A stretch of DNA of 64,000 nucleotides from Prochlorococcus marinus str. MIT 9313 (lineage in GTDB: Bacteria; Cyanobacteriota; Cyanobacteriia; PCC-6307; Cyanobiaceae): positions 1,925,347 to 1,989,346 of the forward strand of contig NC_005071.1 of assembly GCF_000011485.1 (NCBI RefSeq), given 5' to 3'. The notes under the pieces were generated by a model. That model was not told where the DNA came from. It saw nothing but the letters and a program-made list of their open reading frames with translations, and searched no databases. Shown here piece after piece: positions 47,431-56,718 of the stretch (position 1 is the first letter of the stretch; each line of letters opens with the position of its first letter). A program made the position numbers and the translations under genes.

Positions 47431-48714
47431 TCATTCCTCAGTGTGATCGTGACTGGGAAGAATCAGTCGCACACGCTCGATACGAGGACCCTTCATCGTG
47501 ACGATCTCGAATTGCAAACCATCGCAGCGCAAGGCCTCTCCAGCAGAAGGGATGTGTTGCAACTTTTCAAGCAGAAAGCCAGCCAAGGTGTGATGTCCAT
47601 CAGCTTCAGGCAAGTCCAGATTGAGCTGTCGATTGAGCTCAATGATCTCAAGATCTCCTGCAACCATCCATGTGTCTGACTGACCCTCAATCAGCTCAAG
47701 ATCAGGCTCATCGTCGTCTGCATGGGGCTCATCGCCCACGATCTCACCAGTGAGATCGGCAGCTGTAACCAATCCTTCGGTACCGCCATGCTCATCAACG
47801 ACAAGCAGTAGAGGCTGTCCACTTCGGATCATCGGCAACAATTCAGCCAAAGTGCTGGTCTCAAGAACCCTTACAGCTGGTTCTAAAAAAGGTTCAAGCG
47901 GAGATTCTGCCTGCAAAGCACCCCGGGAGATGGGTTCCGCCAACCGACGTAAATCAAGCACACCCCTGACATCATCTAGGGACTGACCGATCACTGGAAA
48001 GCGCGCATGGCGGGTGCTATGCACCACTCTCATCAGTTCAGCGAAGCAGACCCCAACAGGCAAGGTGACCATGCCAGAACGTGGCACCATCACCTCTCTA
48101 ACTTGAGTGTCGCGCAAGGCGAAAACACCTTCAAGGATGTTGCGCTCATCAGGACGAAGGCCTGTTACACCACCAATTTCGATCAGAGACTCCAGCTCAC
48201 CAGCAGAGAGAGCAGGAACAAGAGAATCCCAATGTGCATTCAAACCAACCAGCCGCAACATCATCGAAGCGACAGCTTCCAGAAGAGCCAAAAGGGGAGC
48301 AAGCACACGCATCACCATCTCCAACAATGGAGCGAGGTTTAGAGCTGCAGCCTCTGGACGGTTCAGCACCCAGGCCTTAGGAAGAAAACCAGCCAACAAG
48401 GTGGCCAACACCACAAGCAGCAGAAAAAGCCCCCCGTCCAACCAGCGACTAGCAGGATCAGCTAGAGGCCACCAGCGATGTCCAACACCACGGCCAACCC
48501 AGCCCAGGGCTACCAACGCCAGCATTCCACCCAGTTGAGACACCATCAACGCCCTCCTCAAACGGCGCTGAAGACGATGAACGGCGGAAGCTCCGGGCTG
48601 CTGCTCTTCCACTAAAACCTGTACTCGACTAGGCCGCAGCCGCAACAAGGCAACCTCTCCAGCCGCGAAAAAAGCCGGTAGAACCAGCAATAAAGCCAGG
48701 AAAAACAACCTCAT
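47431..48714 (-). CDS. CNNM/CorC-type membrane protein with CBS domains
   Basis: A 427-residue protein with an N-terminal membrane domain (FLALLLVLPAFFAAGEVALLRLR, with the N-S-x-E-x-A-like F-A-A-G-E-V-A motif, and two more spans to about 150), then a CBS pair around residues 200-330 (REVMVPRSGMVTLPVG, then GRVLETSTLAELLPMI and LLVVDEHGGTEGLVTAADLTGEIVG), and a C-terminal transporter-associated HlyC/CorC domain ending near VTMKGPRIERVRL. The family is often called haemolysin-like and functions in magnesium or cobalt transport. It lies 15 bases from tRNA-Met. Confidence 0.87.
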   Translation of the reverse strand: MRLFFLALLLVLPAFFAAGEVALLRLRPSRVQVLVEEQQPGASAVHRLQRRLRRALMVSQLGGMLALVALGWVGRGVGHRWWPLADPASRWLDGGLFLLLVVLATLLAGFLPKAWVLNRPEAAALNLAPLLEMVMRVLAPLLALLEAVASMMLRLVGLNAHWDSLVPALSAGELESLIEIGGVTGLRPDERNILEGVFALRDTQVREVMVPRSGMVTLPVGVCFAELMRVVHSTRHARFPVIGQSLDDVRGVLDLRRLAEPISRGALQAESPLEPFLEPAVRVLETSTLAELLPMIRSGQPLLLVVDEHGGTEGLVTAADLTGEIVGDEPHADDDEPDLELIEGQSDTWMVAGDLEIIELNRQLNLDLPEADGHHTLAGFLLEKLQHIPSAGEALRCDGLQFEIVTMKGPRIERVRLILPSHDHTEE

Positions 48715-48729
48715 TGAATGAAGAAAATA

Positions 48730-48802
48730 TGGGGGTCGCGAGGATCGAACTCGCCTTAGGCGAATTATGAGTTCGCTGCATTCACCAGATTGCTAGACCC
48801 CC
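48730..48802 (-). tRNA. tRNA with CAT anticodon (Met, elongator type likely)
   Basis: A 73-base cloverleaf on the minus strand: acceptor GGGGGTC with GACCCCC and discriminator A, anticodon stem GCGAA/TTCGC around CTCATAA, and T-arm GCGAGTTCGATCCTCGC. The anticodon CAT is shared by initiator tRNA-Met, elongator tRNA-Met and the tRNA-Ile that reads AUA after lysidine modification. The perfectly paired acceptor end argues against an initiator. The D-arm is unusual (AGCAATCTGGTGAATGCAGC). The choice between Met and Ile is not settled. Confidence 0.85.
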
Positions 48803-48814
48803 TCAATCACGGAT

Positions 48815-49369
48815 CTACCACATGCCACGGATAGGAGTGAAGGGCTCAGGCGCCACATTCATCTCAGGACCATCCTCCACCATGACAATTTCTGAAGGAA
48901 CATCCCCCGCAAGGCTGTTGTCAAAACCGCTGGAGATATCAACAGTTCGCCAAGGTAGGGAAGGACTCTGCTCTTCTAGAAGCACCTGATAGGTGTTCTG
49001 CACAGCAGAACCATCCCAGATGATCGTCTGATCAGGGAAACCAAATCCCATCAAGCGATTGCCCTCTTGACCGGCCACAGCGATGCCGAGCATATCCGTG
49101 AGCTGATGAAGCACATCCACACCCCGGACATAGGGAGCTGTCCAACTGTAAAAACGACGTTCGATTAAGGCACCAGTGGATTCCAGCGGTCCACATTGGC
49201 TCACCTCCACAGGGCCCTTCGACGACTGGTTGGCATCCGGTGCTTCAAGAGTCGTGGTGCAAACCACAGGCCTCGCCCAGGCCAAACCGCCACCCCATCC
49301 AGTGACTGCCAATGGTGTCACCAGGGCCAAACCAAGCATCCTTAGCTTATGGAAGGACACCCAAGCCAT
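48815..49369 (-). CDS. Exported protein of unknown function
   Basis: About 184 residues if the start is ATG 49369; other starts are 49447 and 49342. The N terminus (MLGLALVTPLAVTGWGGGLAWARP) is a signal peptide. The mature part has CTTTLEAP near its start, a later GALIERRFYSW and GVDVLHQLTDMLGIAV, then DQTIIWDGSAVQNTYQ. I do not know the family; similar exported proteins are common in marine picocyanobacteria. The gene is divergent from pyrE; the start regions overlap if 49447 is used, which argues for a shorter form. Confidence 0.6.
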   Translation of the reverse strand: MAWVSFHKLRMLGLALVTPLAVTGWGGGLAWARPVVCTTTLEAPDANQSSKGPVEVSQCGPLESTGALIERRFYSWTAPYVRGVDVLHQLTDMLGIAVAGQEGNRLMGFGFPDQTIIWDGSAVQNTYQVLLEEQSPSLPWRTVDISSGFDNSLAGDVPSEIVMVEDGPEMNVAPEPFTPIRGMW

Positions 49370-49428
49370 AACTGCAAAAAACACGGCTACGCGCAAACTA
49401 GGCAATGAATCCTTAACGCACCAGCCCA

Positions 49429-50019
49429 ATGAGCCCTCTTCCCCCATCGGCGGAGGCCTGCCGCAATGAGCTGCTCAACCGGCTAGCGCGAGAGGCCTAC
49501 CGCCATGGAGACTTCACCCTGGCCTCTGGTCGCCAAAGCAACCACTACGTGAACTGCAAGCCAGTCAGCCTCAGTGGATCTGGCCTGGCGTTGCTCGGCC
49601 TGGCCTTACTCAAATATGTAGAGCCCGATGCTGTTTGTGTCGCTGGCCTCACCCTCGGCGCCGATCCCTTGGTGAGTGCAGTAGCGATGGCAGCAGCACA
49701 AGCGGAACGCACTCTCAATGCGCTAATCGTGAGAAAGCAAGCCAAAGGCCATGGCACCGCTGCTTGGCTTGAAGGTCCACTACCTCCCAGCGGTGCACGC
49801 ATCACCGTTTTGGAAGACGTTGTCACCACAGGCGGATCGTCACTCAAAGCCGTGCAACAGCTGCGTGAGACGGGCTATCTGGTGACACGCGTCGTCACGA
49901 TCGTCGATCGACAAGAAGGTGGTGAAGAAGCCTTGAATGCTGCTGAGTTAGAGCTTGTCAGTTTGTACCAGCTCAATCAGGTCGCTGAGCGGGCCAGACA
50001 GCTGGAGACAGAGACATGA
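49429..50019 (+). CDS. pyrE: Orotate phosphoribosyltransferase
   Basis: A 196-residue PRPP-dependent enzyme of pyrimidine synthesis, forming orotidine monophosphate. The PRPP-binding loop is [19 protein letters not shown] near residue 127-145; [19 protein letters not shown] near 28-46 and [13 protein letters not shown] near 100-112 (flexible loop with Lys and His) are typical. The TGA at 50017 overlaps the ygfZ start (ATGA). Normal length. Confidence 0.94.
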
Positions 50020-50867
50020 GCAGCTCGAGCAAGCAACGATGGGACGCCCTTAAACCCCTATTGAGGCTGGAGGGTTCTGGTAGTCGAGACTTTCTTCACG
50101 GCCAGACCAGTGCCGATCTGCTGGCTGCCGAAACAGGCTCCCTGCTGCGCTGCTGCTGGCTCACCGCCACAGGAAGGGTGCGGGCGCTGTTGGAGATTCG
50201 TCTGGATGAAAGAGGTGCAGATGTGCTTGTTCTCGCCGGCGATCACAACGCCGTCGCGACGGGATTTGAACAGGTGATCTTCCCTGCAGACCAGGTTCGA
50301 CTGAAGCCGAGCAAGCCAATTCGACGCCTGCAGATACTGGCCCAACTCAAACAGGAGCAAACTCCTGAGGTGACCTGGCTGCTGCCAGACGAACCACTGC
50401 CAAAGCAATGGGCTGCTATGCAGCAGGCCAGTGCAGATCAAATTGAAAGCTGGCGACTCAAGCAAGGCCTGCCCCTTGAACCTGGTGAAATCAATGGCGA
50501 TACAAACCCGTTTGAACTGGGACTAACCGCATGGGTGAGTCTCAGTAAGGGTTGTTACTTGGGGCAGGAAACCTTGGCCAAGCTGGCCAACAGCGGTGGT
50601 ATCAAACAACAACTGCGCTACTGGCAAGCCAACCGCCCGATTGCCGTAGGCCAAAAACTAATCAATCTTGAGCCAGAGGCAGGTGTCAACAATCGAGCAG
50701 GGGTCATTACTTCAGTGATGCAAGACCAAGCCTCAACAGGCAGCCATGGCTTGGCCTTGGTGCGCCGCAAGTCGCTAACAGAGGCTGAACTATGCCTGGC
50801 GGAAGACTCAACAAGAGTGCGCCTCTCCATTCCTACGGGATTTGTGACTCCACCCATGAATGACTGA
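50016..50867 (+). CDS. ygfZ: YgfZ/GcvT-like folate-binding protein
   Basis: A 283-residue protein of the glycine-cleavage T/YgfZ superfamily. The hallmark KGCYLGQET lies near residue 179, and [22 protein letters not shown] near 16-37 and [17 protein letters not shown] near 153 fit the fold. YgfZ proteins bind tetrahydrofolate and assist maturation or repair of Fe-S clusters, with the Cys in K-G-C-Y needed. It is translationally coupled to pyrE. Convergent with the RecB-like nuclease gene, 21 bases between. Confidence 0.88.
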
Positions 50868-50888
50868 ACATGGCTTGACGATGCCCAG

Positions 50889-52370
50889 CTACTCGTCTTG
50901 CTTTAACAGCTCGTCTTGCTTTAACAGCCATGCCGCCACGGCCCAAGTGGCGAGACAATCATCGTGGTTGTAATCAAAGATCCAACGCAGGGAATAGGAA
51001 CTGCCGCGATCTTGAAGACCTGAACCACGCCACTGGCGCCACCAAAGCAGAGCTCGAGCCCCATCGACACCCACCTGACGCCAACAAAATCCCAGCCAAC
51101 TCGCCACGCACTTCAACCCATAGCTGTTTAAAGGCAATCGCCAAGAACGCCGCACCCGATCGTGCACATCAATCATGCGCTTGCTCAGTGCACTCAACTC
51201 AGCCGCGTCAACTCCCTGCCGCTTAGCCATACGGCGAAGAGCTAGAGACTCCGTTTCGCCGTAATGCATCACTGGCCAGTCGGGATAACTCTTCAGCATG
51301 CGTTGCAACCGCTGCCAGCAACGTGCCTCGCCGTGCTCATAAAGCACCAAAAAGGGGTGATACTGCGCGCCCTCTAAATCCCAACTGCCATCTGGCCTGC
51401 GGCCCAGCCGGACAAAACCATGCAGAAAATCATCGCGAGCATCTGGATCAGATTCGATGTCGTACAACAACACGCCAGGGGCAGTGGCCAGTTCCGGTAA
51501 AGCTGATGCGGAGTCCAAGCGCTCATAACGACCATCCCGCTGAGCCCGGGCCTGAGCGACAAGCTCACAAGCCACTTCCCCGTGCTGCTCACCGAAATGT
51601 TGCAAACGACTTCCGAGCTCATTCGGATCGGCTGCCGCTAAATCCTGCAAACCAAGGATCCCCAGTTCCTGAAGCATCTGCCGTCGACGAGTCCCGATAC
51701 CGCTCACCTCACTGAGATGTCCCTCTACAGAAGCCACGGCATTGCAAACACCTCGCCAGGAACACAACTTGCACTTACGCCGATCAGCAACCAAAGGCGG
51801 AGGCTCACTCAGCTCGAGGTCTGCGGCCAACTTGACCAGGACATCATCAAGCTGCCGCTGCAGCCCGCCCAGCAATGAAACTCGTTCCATGTGAAGACTG
51901 CGACCAGCTCCGGCCAAAGCCAAGCCTTCAGGCACGGGAGCCGACTGCAGCGGTGCCAATAAACGACCAGCAAGGGCCAAAGCCAAGCGATGCTCTCTGG
52001 TCAAGCGTCGACCCTGACGTGCAAGCACCGGTCGGTAAGCAAATGCCCCCCAACGACTTTGCCCCTCGACCCTCTGCAGCAATGGCGGATGGGCCTCCAA
52101 TAACTGCCCCGCAGGACCAACCCCCTTAAGCCTCAGCCCCACAACCCCTGGGCAGCCTTGACTGCAACCGTCTAGACCCCTGCATGGTTTGCGCGGCAAC
52201 AAAGCAACAAAGTTGCGCTGCTGATCATCAAGTTGCAGAGTGCGGTGAGCAGTCCAGAGCCGTTGCTCTCCATCGCCATAAAGGTCTAACCAAGCCCTAC
52301 GACGACAGCGCAGCCAACTACGCAGCAAGCGATCAGTCAGAACGTTGGCAGCGAGAGGGGTGGCACCCAT
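50889..52370 (-). CDS. TM0106 family RecB-like nuclease
   Basis: A 493-residue protein. The central C-K-L-C-S-W-R-G-V-C (near 200) is the cysteine group of the RecB/Cas4-like iron-sulfur type, followed by a helix-hairpin-helix region (LSEVSGIGTRRRQMLQELGILGLQDLAAAD, about 220-250), and the C-terminal part is an RNase H-like nuclease domain (VLLYDIESDPDARDDFLHGF, near 300, with later WPVMHYGETESLALRRMA and IFDYNHDDCLATWAVAAWLL). This order matches the TM0106 family. The last six residues, LLKQDE, are duplicated. Divergent from the phosphohexomutase gene. Confidence 0.85.
   Translation of the reverse strand: MGATPLAANVLTDRLLRSWLRCRRRAWLDLYGDGEQRLWTAHRTLQLDDQQRNFVALLPRKPCRGLDGCSQGCPGVVGLRLKGVGPAGQLLEAHPPLLQRVEGQSRWGAFAYRPVLARQGRRLTREHRLALALAGRLLAPLQSAPVPEGLALAGAGRSLHMERVSLLGGLQRQLDDVLVKLAADLELSEPPPLVADRRKCKLCSWRGVCNAVASVEGHLSEVSGIGTRRRQMLQELGILGLQDLAAADPNELGSRLQHFGEQHGEVACELVAQARAQRDGRYERLDSASALPELATAPGVLLYDIESDPDARDDFLHGFVRLGRRPDGSWDLEGAQYHPFLVLYEHGEARCWQRLQRMLKSYPDWPVMHYGETESLALRRMAKRQGVDAAELSALSKRMIDVHDRVRRSWRLPLNSYGLKCVASWLGFCWRQVGVDGARALLWWRQWRGSGLQDRGSSYSLRWIFDYNHDDCLATWAVAAWLLKQDELLKQDE
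50892..50927. repeat. Exact 18-bp tandem duplication in the end of a nuclease gene
   Basis: CTCGTCTTGCTTTAACAG occurs at 50892-50909 and again at 50910-50927, without mismatch or spacer. On the coding (minus) strand each copy is six codons for LLKQDE, so the protein ends in the doubled motif before the TAG at 50889-50891. The exact identity suggests a recent slippage event. Confidence 0.95.
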
Positions 52371-52423
52371 CAGCCGACGTTACGGTGGCTGCCTGCTAGA
52401 TCCAGTCCATTAGTTGATCATTT

Positions 52424-53887
52424 ATGGCATCGGCCCCCCTGCCGCTGGCCGCGGCCCCCATCCACTTCGGTACCGACGGTTGGCGCGGGGTCATCGGCGT
52501 AGATATCACAGTCGAAAGGTTGTTAACCGTTGCTGCTGCTGCTGCACAGGAGCTGGCCTATCGCGCACCCACAGAACTCAAAAGCCGCTCAGTGATCATC
52601 GGCTACGACCGCCGCTTTCTAGCTCCGGAAATGGCAGAGGCCATTGCTGCCGCCGTGCGCGGCTGTGAGCTGGAGCCCTTACTCACCGAAACGCCTGTGC
52701 CGACACCTGCCTGCAGCTGGGCAGTCGTTCAACATCAGGCCATTGGCGCCTTAGTGGTGACAGCCAGTCACAATCCGCCGGAATGGTTAGGGCTAAAAAT
52801 CAAGGGGGCCTTTGGCGGCTCAGTGGAAGACACTTTCACCGCAGCGGTGGAACAGCGACTTGCTGCCGGAGGGATCTCAGTACCCATCAATGGGATTACC
52901 AAGCGATTTGATGGGCGTGGACAGCATCTCAAAGGATTGCGAGAGAAGCTCGATTTAACGTCTCTGATCAAGGGCCTGCAGAAGATGGGGCTCAAGGTCA
53001 TCATCGATCCGATGCACGGTTCAGCAGCGGGTTGCATTGCCGAGCTACTGGACCCGCACAACCAGGGCTTGGTTCAAGAAATTCGCGCCCAGCGCGACCC
53101 GTTGTTCGGCGGCAACCCGCCCGAACCCCTCGCCCCATATCTGAGCCAGCTGATCGCAGCTGTGCAGGCCTCCAGCGCTACCGGACAACCCGCCGTGGGT
53201 CTTGTGTTCGATGGCGATGGCGACCGCATTGCAGCCATAGATGAAGCTGGCAACTTCTGCAGCACCCAGCTGCTGATGCCCCTCCTGATTGACCACCTCG
53301 CCCGAGCCAAACAACTGCCAGGCAAGGTTGTAAAAACCGTGAGTGGCTCTGACCTGATGCGTCTAGTTGCTGAGGATCTAGGCCGGGAGGTGCTGGAACT
53401 ACCGGTTGGTTTCAAATACATCGCCGCTGAAATGCTCAGCGGCGATGTGCTGGTGGGAGGTGAGGAATCAGGAGGGGTGGGCTTCGGAATGCACCTACCT
53501 GAAAGGGATGCCCTCTTTGCAGCCCTGCTTGTACTGGAAGCACTTGTGGAGGGAGGGCAGCCCCTCGGCGCACGCATGAAAGCCCTGCAAGAGCGTTGTA
53601 GGGGGAGCAGTTTTTACGAACGCTTCGATCTACGCCTTGCTGACATGGACTCGCGACAACGACTAGAAACTCTGCTTGAGCAAACCCCTCCAGCCACAGT
53701 TGCTGATCAACCCGTTCAGACCGTGATCCGTACAGATGGCGTGAAATTTCGACTTGGACCTAGCCACTGGTTGATGCTGCGTTTCTCCGGCACCGAACCC
53801 CTGCTCAGGATCTACTGCGAAGCTCCCAGCGAGACAGACGTCAAAGCAGCTCTGAACTGGGCAAAGCAGCTCGCAGAACGAACATGA
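52424..53887 (+). CDS. Phosphoglucomutase/phosphomannomutase family protein
   Basis: A 487-residue alpha-D-phosphohexomutase, the second in the window. Motifs: HFGTDGWRGVIG near 14-25; VVTASHNPPEWLGLKIKG with the phospho-serine at about residue 115; FDGDGDRIAAID near 265; GGEESGGVGFG near 345; and RFSGTEPLLRIYCEAP near 462. The W-R in the first loop and the lack of the GlmM form suggest phosphoglucomutase or phosphomannomutase. Its stop overlaps the rdgB start (ATGA). Confidence 0.88.
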   Translation: MASAPLPLAAAPIHFGTDGWRGVIGVDITVERLLTVAAAAAQELAYRAPTELKSRSVIIGYDRRFLAPEMAEAIAAAVRGCELEPLLTETPVPTPACSWAVVQHQAIGALVVTASHNPPEWLGLKIKGAFGGSVEDTFTAAVEQRLAAGGISVPINGITKRFDGRGQHLKGLREKLDLTSLIKGLQKMGLKVIIDPMHGSAAGCIAELLDPHNQGLVQEIRAQRDPLFGGNPPEPLAPYLSQLIAAVQASSATGQPAVGLVFDGDGDRIAAIDEAGNFCSTQLLMPLLIDHLARAKQLPGKVVKTVSGSDLMRLVAEDLGREVLELPVGFKYIAAEMLSGDVLVGGEESGGVGFGMHLPERDALFAALLVLEALVEGGQPLGARMKALQERCRGSSFYERFDLRLADMDSRQRLETLLEQTPPATVADQPVQTVIRTDGVKFRLGPSHWLMLRFSGTEPLLRIYCEAPSETDVKAALNWAKQLAERT

Positions 53888-54495
53888 GCAGCAATGAATT
53901 GACAGAGCGGGTGCTGGTGATCGCTAGCGGCAATGCTGGCAAAATTCGCGAGTTCCGTCAGTTGCTGGCTCACCTGCCGCTCAGCGTGCAAGCCCAACCC
54001 AAAGATCTTGCCGTGGAAGAAACAGGCCAGACCTTTGCAGAAAATGCACGCATCAAGGCCTTGACAGTTGCTCAAGCCACGGGGCAATGGGCCCTCGCAG
54101 ACGACTCCGGACTCAGCGTAGAGGCACTGGCAGGCGCCCCTGGGGTGTATTCAGCCCGCTATGCCGCGAGTGATGCCCTAAGGATTGAGCGCCTACTACA
54201 AGAACTCAAAGGGATCGATGATCGCCGCGCTCACTTCAGCGCTGCTCTTTGCATCGCATCTGAGACGAATGAAGTTTTACTGGAGGTCGAAGGCCGCTGC
54301 GAAGGTTTAATCACCCACGCAGCTCGAGGAGAAAAGGGCTTCGGCTATGACCCGATCTTCGAAGTCGACGCAACCGGCACAACCTTTGCAGAGATGACTA
54401 TTGAGCAAAAACGCCAATGGAGCCACAGAGGTTGCGCCTTTGCCCTGTTAGATCCAGCCCTGCAAGAACTGCTCCACAAACAAAACAAGCCCTAA
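53884..54495 (+). CDS. rdgB: XTP/dITP diphosphatase (Ham1/RdgB)
   Basis: A 203-residue enzyme that hydrolyses non-canonical purine nucleotides (XTP, dITP), preventing their use in DNA. Typical motifs: VIASGNAGKIREFRQLL near 13-27, EETGQTFAENARIKA near 47-61, ALADDSGLSVEALAGAPGVYSARYA near 73-97, GEKGFGYDPIFEV near 147, and WSHRGCAF. It is translationally coupled to the phosphohexomutase gene. Normal length. Confidence 0.94.
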   Translation: MSSNELTERVLVIASGNAGKIREFRQLLAHLPLSVQAQPKDLAVEETGQTFAENARIKALTVAQATGQWALADDSGLSVEALAGAPGVYSARYAASDALRIERLLQELKGIDDRRAHFSAALCIASETNEVLLEVEGRCEGLITHAARGEKGFGYDPIFEVDATGTTFAEMTIEQKRQWSHRGCAFALLDPALQELLHKQNKP

Positions 54496-54533
54496 ACGCG
54501 AGACCACCGAATCGCTAAACAATCAATCCACTC

Positions 54534-55751
54534 TCAACTAAGGAATTGAGCAGATCGCTTGATGGTGTTGATCTGAAGCAAGGCAGCCAAAATGATCCCC
54601 AACAAAGCAAGGCTGCCGTAGGTCAACACCACCAGAGTTGTATTGCCAGGGGTCGATACCTGCAGCAATACCCCAGAGAGCATGATCATCAACGCTCCCA
54701 TCAACGTGCCTGCTGTATTCACAAAAGCGACAACAAGAGCCGTTTGAGCTGGAGGAGCTTCAGCTTCTGCAAGAGGAAAAGCCAAAACACTCGTACCAAG
54801 GCCCAGACCAAGAATGGCTCCAGCCAAAATCAAAACGATGACGGATTGAGGGTTGGTCGCCACCAAGACCAGCAGAGCGGCGGCGGCGCTGCAGCTGCCC
54901 GCCAACAAGATGGGAGCACGCCTGGACTGATGACTGCCAAGCCAACCTGCCCCAAGCATTCCTACGGATGTAAAGAGGGAAAGAACCATGCCCACGCCCA
55001 CCTTGAGGGAACCGCTCCACCCCTCAACCTCGGACAGCAAGCCATATTGACAAAAGCCAAAAAGAGTTCCAGCACCCCAGGCATAAATCAAGGCCGCATG
55101 AACAACCTTCTTGATGGCATCGGCACTCCAGCGCCCTGAATGATCAGCAACTTGGCGTTCGCGGATCGATTGGCTTGGCTTTGCACGACTCTGCTGCGAG
55201 CTGGCAACAACCACGACAACTAACGGTGTTGCCACCAGCAAAGCCAGCACCATGATCTGCAACGTCACCTGCTGCCGCCAGGAGCCCAAATGGATCAAGA
55301 CAGGCATCAAGGCAGCCAAGGCGGCGCCAAAACCAAGCAGGCTGTCGGTAGCACCCATCGCCAAGGCAAAACGCTGCGGCGGCAGGGTTCGCCTCGCAAG
55401 CAGCCCTGAGGCCGGGAAGGCAACAGCACAAGCAAGACCCATGCCAGCGCGGCTGATGATCAAGCCATCAAGGGTTTCAGCTCGAGCGAAGGCCAAAGTC
55501 AGTGCAGTAGCCGTGATGGCGCCGAGTAACAGCCAACGTTCGGCACGGCCACGATCCAACACCCAACCGACAGGAATCTGAACGAGGCCATAGGGCAGCA
55601 GGAAGGCTCCCCCCACAACGGCAACATCAGCAGAGGAGAGAGCAAGCTCATCAGCGAGCGATTGATCGAAATATTGAAAGCTCGTTTCAGACCAAACCAT
55701 CCAGGCCACGAAGAGCAGGCTGAGGATCCAAAGCAAGCGATCGCGCATCAA
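54534..55751 (-). CDS. Major facilitator superfamily transporter
   Basis: A 405-residue protein with twelve membrane segments. The A-motif-like loop after the second helix is GLVQIPVGWVLDRGRAERWLLLG near 55-77, and the second half has the corresponding GWLGSHQSRRAPILLAG near 275. The loops carry few charges apart from the central one (SQQSRAKPSQSIRERQV). The substrate cannot be told. The gene is free-standing, in convergent arrangement with rdgB and about 50 bases downstream of the SIMPL gene. Confidence 0.82.
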   Translation of the reverse strand: MMRDRLLWILSLLFVAWMVWSETSFQYFDQSLADELALSSADVAVVGGAFLLPYGLVQIPVGWVLDRGRAERWLLLGAITATALTLAFARAETLDGLIISRAGMGLACAVAFPASGLLARRTLPPQRFALAMGATDSLLGFGAALAALMPVLIHLGSWRQQVTLQIMVLALLVATPLVVVVVASSQQSRAKPSQSIRERQVADHSGRWSADAIKKVVHAALIYAWGAGTLFGFCQYGLLSEVEGWSGSLKVGVGMVLSLFTSVGMLGAGWLGSHQSRRAPILLAGSCSAAAALLVLVATNPQSVIVLILAGAILGLGLGTSVLAFPLAEAEAPPAQTALVVAFVNTAGTLMGALMIMLSGVLLQVSTPGNTTLVVLTYGSLALLGIILAALLQINTIKRSAQFLS

Positions 55752-55800
55752 GTCATTGAAGACATCCAGGAAAATGTATTGGCTGCGAATCTGTTTGTCT

Positions 55801-56517
55801 TCAAGACAAGCAGTAATCGAGATTCAGCGTGAGCGACTGGCGCGGCTGCGGTGCTTCGTCGGGATTGAAGCTTGAGCTTGCTGCTTTTGAAAAACTGAGC
55901 GGGCGTATCGCCCTCCCAGCACGCTGATCAATGCGTAGCAATCTCACCTGCTTGAGGCCAAGTGCATCAGAGGTGGTTTCAGCCTGATGCTTGCCCTGCT
56001 TTAGAGCCCTACGCAACAACTGATTCTTCAATTGCTGTTCGCTAGCAAGATCAGCACGTGAAGACATGCCTTGCAAATCAACGCCAGGCAACCTGCCTGC
56101 GATCTGAATCAACGCGTCGTAATTGGATCGGCCCACCTCACCACTGACGCTGGTAAAAGCACGCTGCAAGAGTGGTTTGCCGCTATTGCCATCCATGGCA
56201 TAACTGCGTGGAGCAGGAATCTTTAGATCGCCCAGGCTGAGTGGCCGCACGCGACTGCGAACTGTGGCTAAGCGCTGATTGAGCTGATCCATGGCTGCCG
56301 ATGAAGTTTTCCCCTCGGCTTCAACTTGCAAGGAAAAACGAAAGCGATCTGAACGCAGCACTCCACTTTCACGAACACTGAGCTGCAGCAAAGTGCCATC
56401 ACATCGAAGCTCACCAGCATGAGCAGGCGAGCTTGCTAAGCCCATCAATCCACTAGAGCCAACAAGCAAGCCAAACATCAAAGGAGAGCACAACAACCGC
56501 ATCGAAGCTGAAAACAT
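55801..56517 (-). CDS. Secreted SIMPL (DUF541) domain protein
   Basis: A 238-residue protein with a signal peptide (LLCSPLMFGLLVGSSGLMGLASSPAHAG). The SIMPL domain follows: LQLSVRESGVLRSDRFRFSLQVEAEGKTSSAAMDQLNQRLATVRSRV near 45-95, and LKNQLLRRALKQGKHQAETTSDALGL near 160-185. Members are periplasmic proteins with an unknown role, some linked to oxidative stress. Located 200 bases before the decayed repeat gene. Normal length for the family. Confidence 0.82.
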   Translation of the reverse strand: MFSASMRLLCSPLMFGLLVGSSGLMGLASSPAHAGELRCDGTLLQLSVRESGVLRSDRFRFSLQVEAEGKTSSAAMDQLNQRLATVRSRVRPLSLGDLKIPAPRSYAMDGNSGKPLLQRAFTSVSGEVGRSNYDALIQIAGRLPGVDLQGMSSRADLASEQQLKNQLLRRALKQGKHQAETTSDALGLKQVRLLRIDQRAGRAIRPLSFSKAASSSFNPDEAPQPRQSLTLNLDYCLS

Positions 56518-56718
56518 TTGAGATTCAGATCTCTAATTTAGATCTAGCGCCCTTGAGCCATCAAAGTGTGAATGAATTACATAGCAAAGGCGCCAATTCA
56601 CAACCAAACATGACTGGAGAGCAATGGATTCCCTTTTACTTTCTCCAACAAAATTGATCAATTGAATAGCAATGGTCACAAGTCAACACAAAGCCGCAAT
56701 GCTTTGCGGTGCCTATAG

